Shown here: positions 1 to 5,428 of the stretch, in pieces
How positions within the stretch are numbered: position 1 is the stretch's first letter
Layout of the letters: each line of letters begins with the position of its first letter
From: Gaiellasilicea sp051005735
Lineage (GTDB): Bacteria > Actinomycetota > Thermoleophilia > Gaiellales > Gaiellaceae
DNA length: 12,807 nt
Direction of reading: 5' to 3'
Assembly (NCBI GenBank): GCA_051005735.1
Contig: JBPCJB010000262.1
Location: 1-12,807, forward strand
Made by a program: the position numbers and the translations under genes
Notes under the pieces: model-generated
Seen by the model: only the letters and a program-made list of their open reading frames with translations
Database searches by the model: none
Told to the model about the DNA's origin: nothing

Positions 1-915
1 GACGAGATCGAGCGCGAGAAGGGCGTGATCGTCGAGGAGATGAACATGTACTTCGACACCCCGCGCGACTTCATCGGCGGCGTCTACGACTCGCTCCTCT
101 ACGGCGACCAGCCGCTCGGCTGGGACATCATCGGCCGCAAGGAGACGGTGCGCGGGGCGACGCGCGAGACGTTCCTCGACTACGTCGATACCTGGTATCG
201 GCCCGATCGGATGGTCGTCGGGATCGGCGGTCAGGTCGGCGACGGGCTCGAGGCGAAGCTGGAGGACCTGCTCGGCAGCCTGGAGGCGCGCGAGACGGGC
301 TCGCCCGCGCCGTACGCGAAGCCGGAGAACGGATCGCGCGTCCGCGTCCACACCAAGCAGTCCGACCAGGCGCATCTCGTGCTCGGCGTCCGCAGCCGCC
401 CGCTCGCCGATCCCGATCGCTACGTGCTCCAGCTCCTTTCCACGGTGCTCGGAGGCGGCATGTCCTCGCGCCTCTTCACCGAGGTGCGCGAGCGGCGTGG
501 GCTGGCCTATTACGTCTTCGGTACGAACCACGCCTACACGGACACCGGGTCGCTCTACGCGCAGTCCGGCGTGGACATCAACCGGATCGACGACGCGGTC
601 ACGACGATCGTCGAGCAGTTCCGGCTGCTGGTCTCGGAGCCGGTGCCGACCGACGAGCTCGAGAAGGCGCGCAACTTCACGAAGGGCCGCTTCGTGCTCC
701 AGCTCGAGAGTCCGCACGGGAAGGTGATGTTCGGGCTCCGGCGCGAGGTGCTCGAGGGTCGGGCGGAGGAGCCGCAGGCCGTGCTCGACGCGCTCGACGC
801 CGTCACGGCCGAGGACATCCAGCGCGTGGCCCAGGAGATCCTGGACACCGGCTTCCATCTCGCCGTGATCGGCCCGTTCGACGACGCCGAGCGGTTCGAG
901 AAGCTGCTCGGGTAG
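1..915 (+). CDS. M16 family zinc metallopeptidase (C-terminal part, 5' truncated)
   Basis: An M16 (pitrilysin / mitochondrial processing peptidase-like) peptidase that enters the window already open in frame 1; 304 residues remain. The first residues, DEIEREKGVIVEEMNMY, match the conserved stretch downstream of the HxxEH zinc motif, where the third zinc-ligand glutamate is expected (the exact residue is inferred). The HxxEH motif itself lies upstream of the window. The second, inactive-type M16 domain follows, with a clear SSRLFTEVRERRGLAYYVFG segment (about residues 157-176) that carries the substrate-binding Arg/Tyr pair of the family. The protein ends ...FEKLLG. A full bacterial member is usually about 410-430 aa, so roughly a quarter is missing. 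It probably cleaves peptides. An ATG at 40 exists but is internal to the conserved block and is not a real start. Confidence 0.93.
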   Translation, partial: DEIEREKGVIVEEMNMYFDTPRDFIGGVYDSLLYGDQPLGWDIIGRKETVRGATRETFLDYVDTWYRPDRMVVGIGGQVGDGLEAKLEDLLGSLEARETGSPAPYAKPENGSRVRVHTKQSDQAHLVLGVRSRPLADPDRYVLQLLSTVLGGGMSSRLFTEVRERRGLAYYVFGTNHAYTDTGSLYAQSGVDINRIDDAVTTIVEQFRLLVSEPVPTDELEKARNFTKGRFVLQLESPHGKVMFGLRREVLEGRAEEPQAVLDALDAVTAEDIQRVAQEILDTGFHLAVIGPFDDAERFEKLLG

Positions 916-925
916 CACCTGGCAT

Positions 926-1227
926 GACCGCCGAGCCTGTGCTCGGTCGCTCGGCGAGCAGCGAATGGGCAGAGGCGAGGATCGGCTCGAGGTCGACGCC
1001 GTCGAGGGCCGACGTGCGTCAGGACGGTTCCTGGACTACGCCCTCGAGGACTGGCTGGGTCAGCGGGCATGACGAGGCAGTCATCCGCGGTGGCGAGGTG
1101 GATCGTCCTGCGCCCGCATCCCGACGAGGTGGCGGATGGCGTCGAGCGCCGGCCGTTCGACCCGGCGGAGGGGGAGCTCGCGTTCCTGCGTCGCCCAGTC
1201 GAGGGCGTGGTCGGTGAGAACGTCGAT
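926..1227 (-). pseudogene. Decayed winged-helix DNA-binding (HTH_42 / AlkZ-like) gene remnant
   Basis: No intact gene fits this gap, but the minus strand carries ordered pieces of one protein family in three frames. Piece A (about 1227 to 1092) reads VLTDHALDWATQERELPLRR then VERPALDAIRHLVGMRAQDD, matching the N-terminal block of winged-helix DNA-binding proteins (L..R.LLLRR..PALDAI.HLVGLQAQ.P). Piece B (about 1097 to 1068), in another frame, reads HLATADDCLVM, matching the later T.HLVTADDCL block; the 35-40 residues normally in between are missing. Piece C (about 1066 to 926), in the third frame, reads PLTQPVLEGVVQEP, then an in-frame TGA (1019-1021), then ALDGVDLEPILASAHSLLAE and RPSTGS. 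The remaining C-terminal part is gone where the M16 gene ends. So there is one internal deletion, a second frame change, a stop and a 3' truncation. Family assignment is from remembered consensus, not a search. Confidence 0.7.
931..946 (+). terminator. Possible hairpin terminator after the M16 gene
   Basis: A perfect 6-bp GC-rich inverted repeat, CCGAGC-ctgt-GCTCGG, begins 16 nt after the M16 stop codon. There is no T-run behind it, so it is weak as an intrinsic terminator. It also lies inside the winged-helix remnant and may be chance. Confidence 0.25.
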
Positions 1228-1229
1228 GG

Positions 1230-1847
1230 CTACCGACCGGTCGTCGAGAAGTGCTGGTAGTCGCCGAAGGAGGCGCCCCACTTCCAGCCGACCGAGGCGA
1301 ACGCGCGCACGAGCACACCGCCCCTGAGCGCCATCCCCTTCCGGTAGCGGCTGCGATCGAGGTAGGCGCGACCGGCCGGCGGCGAGAAGCGCGAGCCCTG
1401 GACGTACGGGTTCTCGACCGGGTTGACGTCGATCGCCTCGCCGTAGGCGTGCAGCGACCAGCGCGAGGTGCCGCCCACGAAGCGGCAGTTGAAGCCGGAG
1501 GTGTTGTCGGCGGCCATCGAGGCCTCGTCGCTGCCGCGGTAGGCCGAGACCGGACGGAGGCTGCGGATCGGGAAGCGCTCGCTCCAGAGGATCCGGAAGA
1601 CCGCGAGCACGTCGGGGGCGACGCGGCTCGCGACGACGATCCGGCCGACTCGCTCCCGCCCGTCGAAGCCCCAGTAGGAGATCCGGACGGTGCGCAGCCG
1701 CGCCGGAGCAACCGGGCAACCGGCCCGGTAGGAATGACGCAAGTCGGCCCAGCGAACGGACTCGATCGAGCCGACAGGCGCCGAGGCCGCTCGTGTTTCA
1801 GAGACACAGAGTCCGAGCGCGAGCGCGAGCAGGGCGGCGATCCGCAC
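1230..1847 (-). CDS. Secreted M15-family D-alanyl-D-alanine carboxypeptidase-like protein
   Basis: A 205-aa protein of the zinc-dependent M15 family (VanY / Peptidase_M15_4 type), which trims the terminal D-Ala from peptidoglycan stem peptides or cleaves related cell-wall links outside the membrane. The start chosen is GTG at 1847: it gives a compact signal peptide (RIAALLALALGLCVSETRAA) with a plausible cleavage site near residue 22. The longer reading frame, up to 2012, would overlap the divergent L,D-transpeptidase and has no sensible N-terminus. The catalytic half carries the family pattern: S131-L-H133-x6-D140 (SLHAYGEAIDVNP), then ENPY, then a Gly-Trp-rich end with D196-Y-Q-H199-F. H133, D140 and H199 are the expected zinc ligands. 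The acidic catalytic residue is probably D196, the only candidate close to H199. The N-terminal 100 residues lack recognised motifs. The stop adjoins the winged-helix remnant. Confidence 0.85.
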   Translation of the reverse strand: MRIAALLALALGLCVSETRAASAPVGSIESVRWADLRHSYRAGCPVAPARLRTVRISYWGFDGRERVGRIVVASRVAPDVLAVFRILWSERFPIRSLRPVSAYRGSDEASMAADNTSGFNCRFVGGTSRWSLHAYGEAIDVNPVENPYVQGSRFSPPAGRAYLDRSRYRKGMALRGGVLVRAFASVGWKWGASFGDYQHFSTTGR

Positions 1848-1869
1848 GGGCGAAGCGTACTCTGGCTCG
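1848..1869. promoter_or_regulatory. Compact symmetric divergent promoter (two overlapping -10 boxes)
   Basis: Only 22 bp separate the two divergent GTG codons. On the plus strand TACTCT (1858-1863) ends exactly 6 nt before GTG 1870. On the minus strand TACGCT (1859 to 1854) ends exactly 6 nt before GTG 1847. Both fit the TANNNT -10 pattern and share the TA at 1858-1859. At this spacing transcription would begin at or next to the start codon, so both mRNAs would be leaderless. Neither gene has a convincing Shine-Dalgarno sequence. The -35 regions would lie inside the opposite gene. Confidence 0.5.
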
Positions 1870-2517
1870 GTGCTCGTCTCCTTCCTCGTCGCGGCGACCG
1901 TGGCGGCTTGTCCGGCGAGCGTCGCCACCGCCGCGGACGCGCCTGCGAGCGCGCAGCAGCTCGTCACCGTCGAGGCGAAGGTCGCCCGGACGACGTATGC
2001 GTCGCTCCGCACCTGGCGTCGCGTGGGCGGGTGCTGGGTCGCCGCCGGCGGCCCTTACCTCGCCCGCCTGGGTCGCAACGGACTCTCGGCGAATCGGCGA
2101 GAGGGAGATGGAACCACTCCGACCGGCACCTTCCGGATCGGGCGGACGATGTACGGGAACGCCCCTGATCCCGGAGTTCGCTTCGCCTACCGGCGCCTCC
2201 GCTGCGGCGACTGGTGGGACGAGGATCCGCGCTCACCCACCTACAACTCCTTCCGACATGTGCGCTGCGGGACGAAGCCTCCGTTCGCGGGCGGGAGCGA
2301 AGGGCTGTGGCAGCAACCTCGCCCCTACCCGTTCCTCGCGGTGATCGAGTTCAACATGCGGCCGGTGGTGCCGGGCCGCGGCTCCGGGATCTTCCTGCAC
2401 GCGCAGACCGGCGGCCCGACGATCGGTTGCGTCAGCCTCCGGCGCGATCGGCTCGCCGCGGTGCTGCGCTGGCTCCGGCCCGCGGCGAAGCCCGCGATCT
2501 GGATCGGAACCAAGTAA
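1870..2517 (+). CDS. Secreted L,D-transpeptidase (YkuD family)
   Basis: A 215-aa exported protein with a YkuD-type L,D-transpeptidase domain, which makes 3-3 peptidoglycan cross-links or attaches proteins to the wall using tetrapeptide stems. GTG 1870 is the start; it opens a signal peptide (LVSFLVAATVAACPASVATA, cleavage around residue 22). The domain shows GDGTTPTGTFRIG (79-91), F161-N-M and the catalytic block IFLHAQTGGPTIGCVSL (174-190), with H177 and nucleophile C187. The active-site block is the G-C-V-S-L variant rather than the commoner HGC[IV]R. C112, C133 and C55 are extra cysteines that could form a disulfide in the exported protein. The neighbour in divergence is a D,D-carboxypeptidase, whose product is the L,D-transpeptidase substrate, supporting a joint role. 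The stop codon lies inside a hairpin shared with the next gene. Confidence 0.9.
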   Translation: MLVSFLVAATVAACPASVATAADAPASAQQLVTVEAKVARTTYASLRTWRRVGGCWVAAGGPYLARLGRNGLSANRREGDGTTPTGTFRIGRTMYGNAPDPGVRFAYRRLRCGDWWDEDPRSPTYNSFRHVRCGTKPPFAGGSEGLWQQPRPYPFLAVIEFNMRPVVPGRGSGIFLHAQTGGPTIGCVSLRRDRLAAVLRWLRPAAKPAIWIGTK

Positions 2518-2532
2518 CAAACTGTTACTTGG
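2510..2532. terminator. Shared bidirectional hairpin spanning both convergent stop codons
   Basis: A perfect 10-bp inverted repeat, CCAAGTAACA (2510-2519) and TGTTACTTGG (2523-2532), with a 3-nt AAC loop. The left arm contains the final Lys codon and TAA of the L,D-transpeptidase gene; the right arm contains the final Lys codon and TAA of the serine hydrolase gene on the other strand. Symmetry makes it usable from either direction. There is no T-run after the stem, and the stem is unusually AT-rich for this region. Confidence 0.6.
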
Positions 2533-3640
2533 CGAGCCCGGCGGCACGGAGGACGTCGCGACCGAGCCTGCGCGCCTCCGGCGCCTCGAGGCCGGGGCGG
2601 TAGGCCGCGACCACGACGACCACCGGGCCGCGGCGGCCATAGACGATCGCAGCAGTGAGGCGCGCGTCCGAGAGCCAGCCGTTCTTCTCGGCTACCGGTG
2701 TGCTTCCCAGCCACGGCCGGAGCAGGCCGAGGTTGTCGCTCGCGCGCTGGGCCGAGAGCAGGATGCGCACACCGGCCTGCGCCTGTCGCCGCGTCAGCCC
2801 GAGGAGGCCGAGCGCGCGCCGATCGCCGTGGGCGCCGGCGTGCAGGCGGTATAGGGCACGGCCCAGATCGCGGGCCGTCGTGACGCGCGTGTACGACCCT
2901 GGCGGCGGCGAGCCGAGTCCGGTGGTGGCGCGATAGGGGCCGGGATAGGTGCTGGACGTCATCCCGAGCCGGCGCAGGCCGTCACTTATGGCGCCGTAGC
3001 CCAGCCCAGCCAGGATCCGGTTCGCGGCGAGATTCGACGACCAGGCCCCTATCTGGCGCGCGTCGTACCACGAGCGACCGGACTCGGGGATCTTCGAGGT
3101 GCGAAGCGCGGCCGCGAGCGCCCCGAGCTTGACGGTCGACGCGGCGGGAAAGCGAAGATCCTCGCTCCAGCCGGCGAACCGGCCGGTGCGGAGGTCGTGC
3201 ACCCAGACCGCCGCCCAGCCGTCGAACTTGGTTGCGGCGGCGGAGAGCCGGTCGTCGAGTGTGGCGTCGGGCATGCGCGGGCCGGCTCGCTCCGAGGCGG
3301 GGACGAGGGGCGCGTACCTGCCGCTCCCGACGGAGCCGTCGGGCCGATCGAGCGCCTCCGCGCGAGCGACAGCAGTTCTCCCTCGCCGGAGCAGTTCGGC
3401 CCGGAGCGGGCGCAGGCTCTCGCGGACGACACCCGCGGCCAGCACCGCCTCGACGAGGTTCCGCCCGGCGTCGTAGCGCGCCTGCGCGCCGTCGGGGGTG
3501 GGCGCATAGCCGAGCGTGGCGGCAGGGAGATACCGATCGCGCGCGTTCAGCAGCTCCGCGTCGCTCGCCAGAGCGACGGGGACGACGCAGAGCGCCGCGA
3601 GGACGGCGAAGACGGATCGTTGCACGAGCACAGAATGCAT
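2525..3640 (-). CDS. Secreted SxxK serine hydrolase, class A beta-lactamase fold
   Basis: A 371-aa protein related to class A beta-lactamases and penicillin-interacting serine hydrolases. ATG 3640 is chosen because it opens a signal peptide (SVFAVLAALCVVPVALAS, cleavage about residue 26); the reading frame continues upstream to 4024 but that part is Arg/Pro/Ser-rich and antisense to the oxidoreductase. After an N-terminal region of about 130 residues with a predicted helical character, the catalytic domain shows S168-T-V-K171 (nucleophile and general base), S201-S-N203 (SxN box) and K319-N-G321 where K-T/S-G is usual. The motif order and spacing fit the fold. It is probably exported and acts on beta-lactams or peptidoglycan; no omega-loop ExxLN motif was identified, so true beta-lactamase activity is doubtful. 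It converges with the L,D-transpeptidase with a 7-bp gap and diverges from the FAD oxidoreductase with 14 bp. Confidence 0.85.
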   Translation of the reverse strand: MHSVLVQRSVFAVLAALCVVPVALASDAELLNARDRYLPAATLGYAPTPDGAQARYDAGRNLVEAVLAAGVVRESLRPLRAELLRRGRTAVARAEALDRPDGSVGSGRYAPLVPASERAGPRMPDATLDDRLSAAATKFDGWAAVWVHDLRTGRFAGWSEDLRFPAASTVKLGALAAALRTSKIPESGRSWYDARQIGAWSSNLAANRILAGLGYGAISDGLRRLGMTSSTYPGPYRATTGLGSPPPGSYTRVTTARDLGRALYRLHAGAHGDRRALGLLGLTRRQAQAGVRILLSAQRASDNLGLLRPWLGSTPVAEKNGWLSDARLTAAIVYGRRGPVVVVVAAYRPGLEAPEARRLGRDVLRAAGLAK

Positions 3641-3646
3641 GGGAGA
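3641..3646 (+). promoter_or_regulatory. Ribosome binding site of the FAD oxidoreductase
   Basis: GGGAGA ends 8 nt before GTG 3655 and fixes that start over longer readings of the same frame. No TANNNT box is visible in the 50 bases upstream, which code for the start of the divergent serine hydrolase. Confidence 0.55.
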
Positions 3647-3654
3647 CTGGCGCG

Positions 3655-5043
3655 GTGAGCGCGGTCGCCGACGCGATCCAGATCGACGAGGCTGCCTTCC
3701 GAGGCGCCGTCGTTCGTCCTGGGGACGAAGGCTACGACGTCCATCGCAAGATCTGGAACGGCGCGTTCGACAAGCATCCGGCCGCGATCGTCCGCTGCGC
3801 GGGCGTCGCGGACGTGATAGCGGCCGTGAAGCTCGGGCGGACAAGCGGCCTCCCGGTCGCCGTGCGGAGCGGTGGGCACTCGTTCCCTGGCCTGTCGGTC
3901 GCAGACGACGCGTTGATGATCGACCTCTCGCAACTGAAGGGCGTGCGCGTCGATCCCGAGACGCGCATCGCGCGCGTACAGGCCGGTGTTCTGCTGGGCG
4001 AGCTAGATCGGGAGACGCAGGCATTCGGGCTCGCAGTGCCGTCCGGGATCGTCACGCATACCGGGGTCGCGGGCCTGACGCTTGGGGGCGGGATCGGCTG
4101 GATAATGCGCAAGCACGGCCTCTCGGTCGACCAGCTCGTTTCGGTGGATCTCGTGACCGCCGACGGAGAGTTCCTCAGGGCGAGCGCCGACGAGAACGCA
4201 GATCTCTTCTGGGGGCTGCGCGGCGGCGGCGGCAACTTCGGGATCGTCACGGAGTTCGAGTTCCGCTGCGTGCCGCTCGGAACGCAGGTCCTGGCCGGTC
4301 CCATCTTCTGGCCGATGGAGCAGTCGAGCGAAGTGCTGCGCTTCTATCGCGACTGGGTCGCGGAGGCGCCCGACGAATTGATGACGATCGTCGTCCACCG
4401 CAAAGCCCCCCCGCTGCCGTTCGTCCCCGTAGAGTTGCACGGGAAGCTGGTCGTGATGGTCATCTGCTGCTGGGTCGGCGACCTGGAGCGCGGCGAGAAG
4501 TTCATCCGCCCACTCCGGGAGTTCGGCTCCCCGGTCGCCGACGTCTGCCTGCCGAAGCCGTACCTGACCCACCAGGCGATGCTCGATCCGAGCTTCGTAC
4601 CCGGTCGTTGGTACTACTTCAAGAGCTGCGACGTCGCCGAGCTGACGGACGAGATCATCGACCTCACCGTCGAGCATTCGCTGCAGATCGACTCTCCGCT
4701 GACGTCGTTCCCCATCTGGCAGATGGGTGGCGCGGTCGGGCGGGTGGGAGACGACGAGACCGCGTTCAACGGCCGCACCGCGGGATTCACCTACAACATC
4801 GGTGCGAGCACGGAGACGAGCGAGGGCTTCGACGAGGAACGCGAGTGGGTCCGGCGCTTCTGGTCTGCCCTGGAGCCGTGGCACGAAGGCGTGTACGTGA
4901 ACTTCCTGGGTGACGAGGGCACCGAGCGGATTCGCGACTCCTACGGACCGAGGAAGTACGACCGGTTGCGAGCCCTCAAGCAGAAGTACGACCCGGACAA
5001 CTTCTTCCGGATCAACCAGAACATCTCGCCGAGCGGCTCGTAG
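3655..5043 (+). CDS. FAD-binding oxidoreductase, berberine-bridge (BBE) type
   Basis: A 462-aa flavoprotein with an FAD_binding_4 domain (about residues 40-205) and a C-terminal BBE domain. It probably oxidises a sugar, alcohol or secondary metabolite using covalently bound FAD; the substrate cannot be read from sequence. R71-S-G-G-H75-S-F carries the histidine expected to link to FAD. The pyrophosphate-binding LTLGGGIGW (141-149) and GLRGGGGNFGIVTEFEF (187-203) segments follow. At the place where bicovalent members have cysteine (GxCxxVG), this protein reads G131-I-V133-T-H-T-G, so only the histidine link is likely. The C-terminus has YVNFLGDEG and KYDPDNFFRINQNI, the BBE signature. GTG 3655 is the start because GGGAG sits 9 nt ahead and upstream sequence in frame is antisense to the serine hydrolase. 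There is no signal peptide, so it is cytoplasmic. Confidence 0.92.
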   Translation: MSAVADAIQIDEAAFRGAVVRPGDEGYDVHRKIWNGAFDKHPAAIVRCAGVADVIAAVKLGRTSGLPVAVRSGGHSFPGLSVADDALMIDLSQLKGVRVDPETRIARVQAGVLLGELDRETQAFGLAVPSGIVTHTGVAGLTLGGGIGWIMRKHGLSVDQLVSVDLVTADGEFLRASADENADLFWGLRGGGGNFGIVTEFEFRCVPLGTQVLAGPIFWPMEQSSEVLRFYRDWVAEAPDELMTIVVHRKAPPLPFVPVELHGKLVVMVICCWVGDLERGEKFIRPLREFGSPVADVCLPKPYLTHQAMLDPSFVPGRWYYFKSCDVAELTDEIIDLTVEHSLQIDSPLTSFPIWQMGGAVGRVGDDETAFNGRTAGFTYNIGASTETSEGFDEEREWVRRFWSALEPWHEGVYVNFLGDEGTERIRDSYGPRKYDRLRALKQKYDPDNFFRINQNISPSGS

Positions 5044-5093
5044 CCGGCACAAGCCTCAGCCGGGCCGTGCGGCTCCGTTCCTGACGATTCTTG

Positions 5094-5115
5094 CCTCGAT
5101 CATCCTCGATCGAGG
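5094..5115. repeat. CCTCGATC direct repeat ending in a 12-bp palindrome
   Basis: CCTCGATC occurs at 5094-5101 and again at 5104-5111; the second copy forms the perfect palindrome CCTCGATCGAGG (5104-5115). It lies about 55 nt after the FAD oxidoreductase stop, in the 183-bp gap before the small-protein gene. It could be a repressor site, but CGATCG-like strings are frequent in this DNA and chance is possible. Confidence 0.25.
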
Positions 5116-5161
5116 GTTCGTGCCCGCACCGCCTTCGCCGATGCGAACGGCAGTACAACGC

Positions 5162-5195
5162 CGACCGGGGACCGCCGCAAGCTCATCCCCGGTCG
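5162..5195. promoter_or_regulatory. 10-bp inverted repeat ahead of the small-protein gene
   Basis: Perfect arms CGACCGGGGA (5162-5171) and TCCCCGGTCG (5186-5195) are separated by 14 nt. The structure ends 16 nt before the AAGAGGAG ribosome site. It may be a terminator for the oxidoreductase gene, an RNA hairpin in the small-protein leader, or a protein operator. No T-run follows, which argues against a classic terminator. Confidence 0.4.
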
Positions 5196-5211
5196 ACGAG
5201 CCGCCGCAACC

Positions 5212-5219
5212 AAGAGGAG
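5212..5219 (+). promoter_or_regulatory. Strong ribosome binding site before TTG 5227
   Basis: AAGAGGAG is the best Shine-Dalgarno match in the window and lies 7 nt before TTG 5227. Its strength and spacing are the main reason for accepting the TTG start of the 66-aa protein. Confidence 0.7.
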
Positions 5220-5226
5220 TGCCGCC

Positions 5227-5427
5227 TTGCACAGCGCCCATCATCGGAGCGTCACCGTCGTCACGGTGCTGACTCTGATCTTCACCCCGATGCTCCGGCA
5301 TCACCACTGGTTCAACTTCCTGACCGGAAAGACGATCGAGACGAAGATCGTCAAGTGCGAACGGTCGCAGCCGTGCCCGGCCAGGAAGCTCGTCATCAAC
5401 AAGATCGTGCTCCCGCGCCAGCCGTAG
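5227..5427 (+). CDS. Small membrane-anchored protein of unknown function, coupled to glycosyltransferase
   Basis: A 66-aa product that I do not recognise. It starts at TTG behind AAGAGGAG with a 7-nt spacer. Residues 9-23 (VTVVTVLTLIFTPML) are hydrophobic and fit a single membrane anchor or an uncleaved signal; they are flanked by histidines (HH at 5-6, HHH at 25-27). The rest is basic and beta-prone (KTIETKIVK, KLVINKIVLP) with two cysteines, C44 and C50, in a C-x5-C arrangement. The stop is one base before the GTG of the membrane glycosyltransferase, so ribosomes finishing this gene can restart directly; co-translation in fixed ratio is likely. This suggests an accessory subunit or assembly factor for that enzyme, which is inference from position only. 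Topology (N-in with C-terminal part outside, or the reverse) is not decidable here. Confidence 0.65.
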   Translation: MHSAHHRSVTVVTVLTLIFTPMLRHHHWFNFLTGKTIETKIVKCERSQPCPARKLVINKIVLPRQP

Positions 5428-5428
5428 C

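Noticed and set aside
1069..1260. A 63-aa plus-strand open frame in the gap after the M16 gene.
   Set aside because: It is antisense to the winged-helix remnant and to the end of the M15 gene; no ribosome site or recognisable motif.
1848..2012. Longer N-terminus of the M15 peptidase.
   Set aside because: It would run across the divergent L,D-transpeptidase start and bury the signal peptide 55 residues in.
3232..3654. Plus-strand extension of the FAD oxidoreductase upstream of GTG 3655.
   Set aside because: The residues are low-complexity Arg-rich and antisense to the serine hydrolase; GGGAG supports GTG 3655.
3641..4024. Minus-strand extension of the serine hydrolase to a start at 4024 (extra 128 residues).
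   Set aside because: The extra part is Arg/Pro/Ser-rich, antisense to the FAD oxidoreductase, and precedes a good signal peptide that should be at the N-terminus.
4003..5052. A 349-aa minus-strand open frame opposite the FAD oxidoreductase.
   Set aside because: It mirrors third-position GC bias of the real gene; composition is Arg/Asp/Glu-rich with no domain signature.
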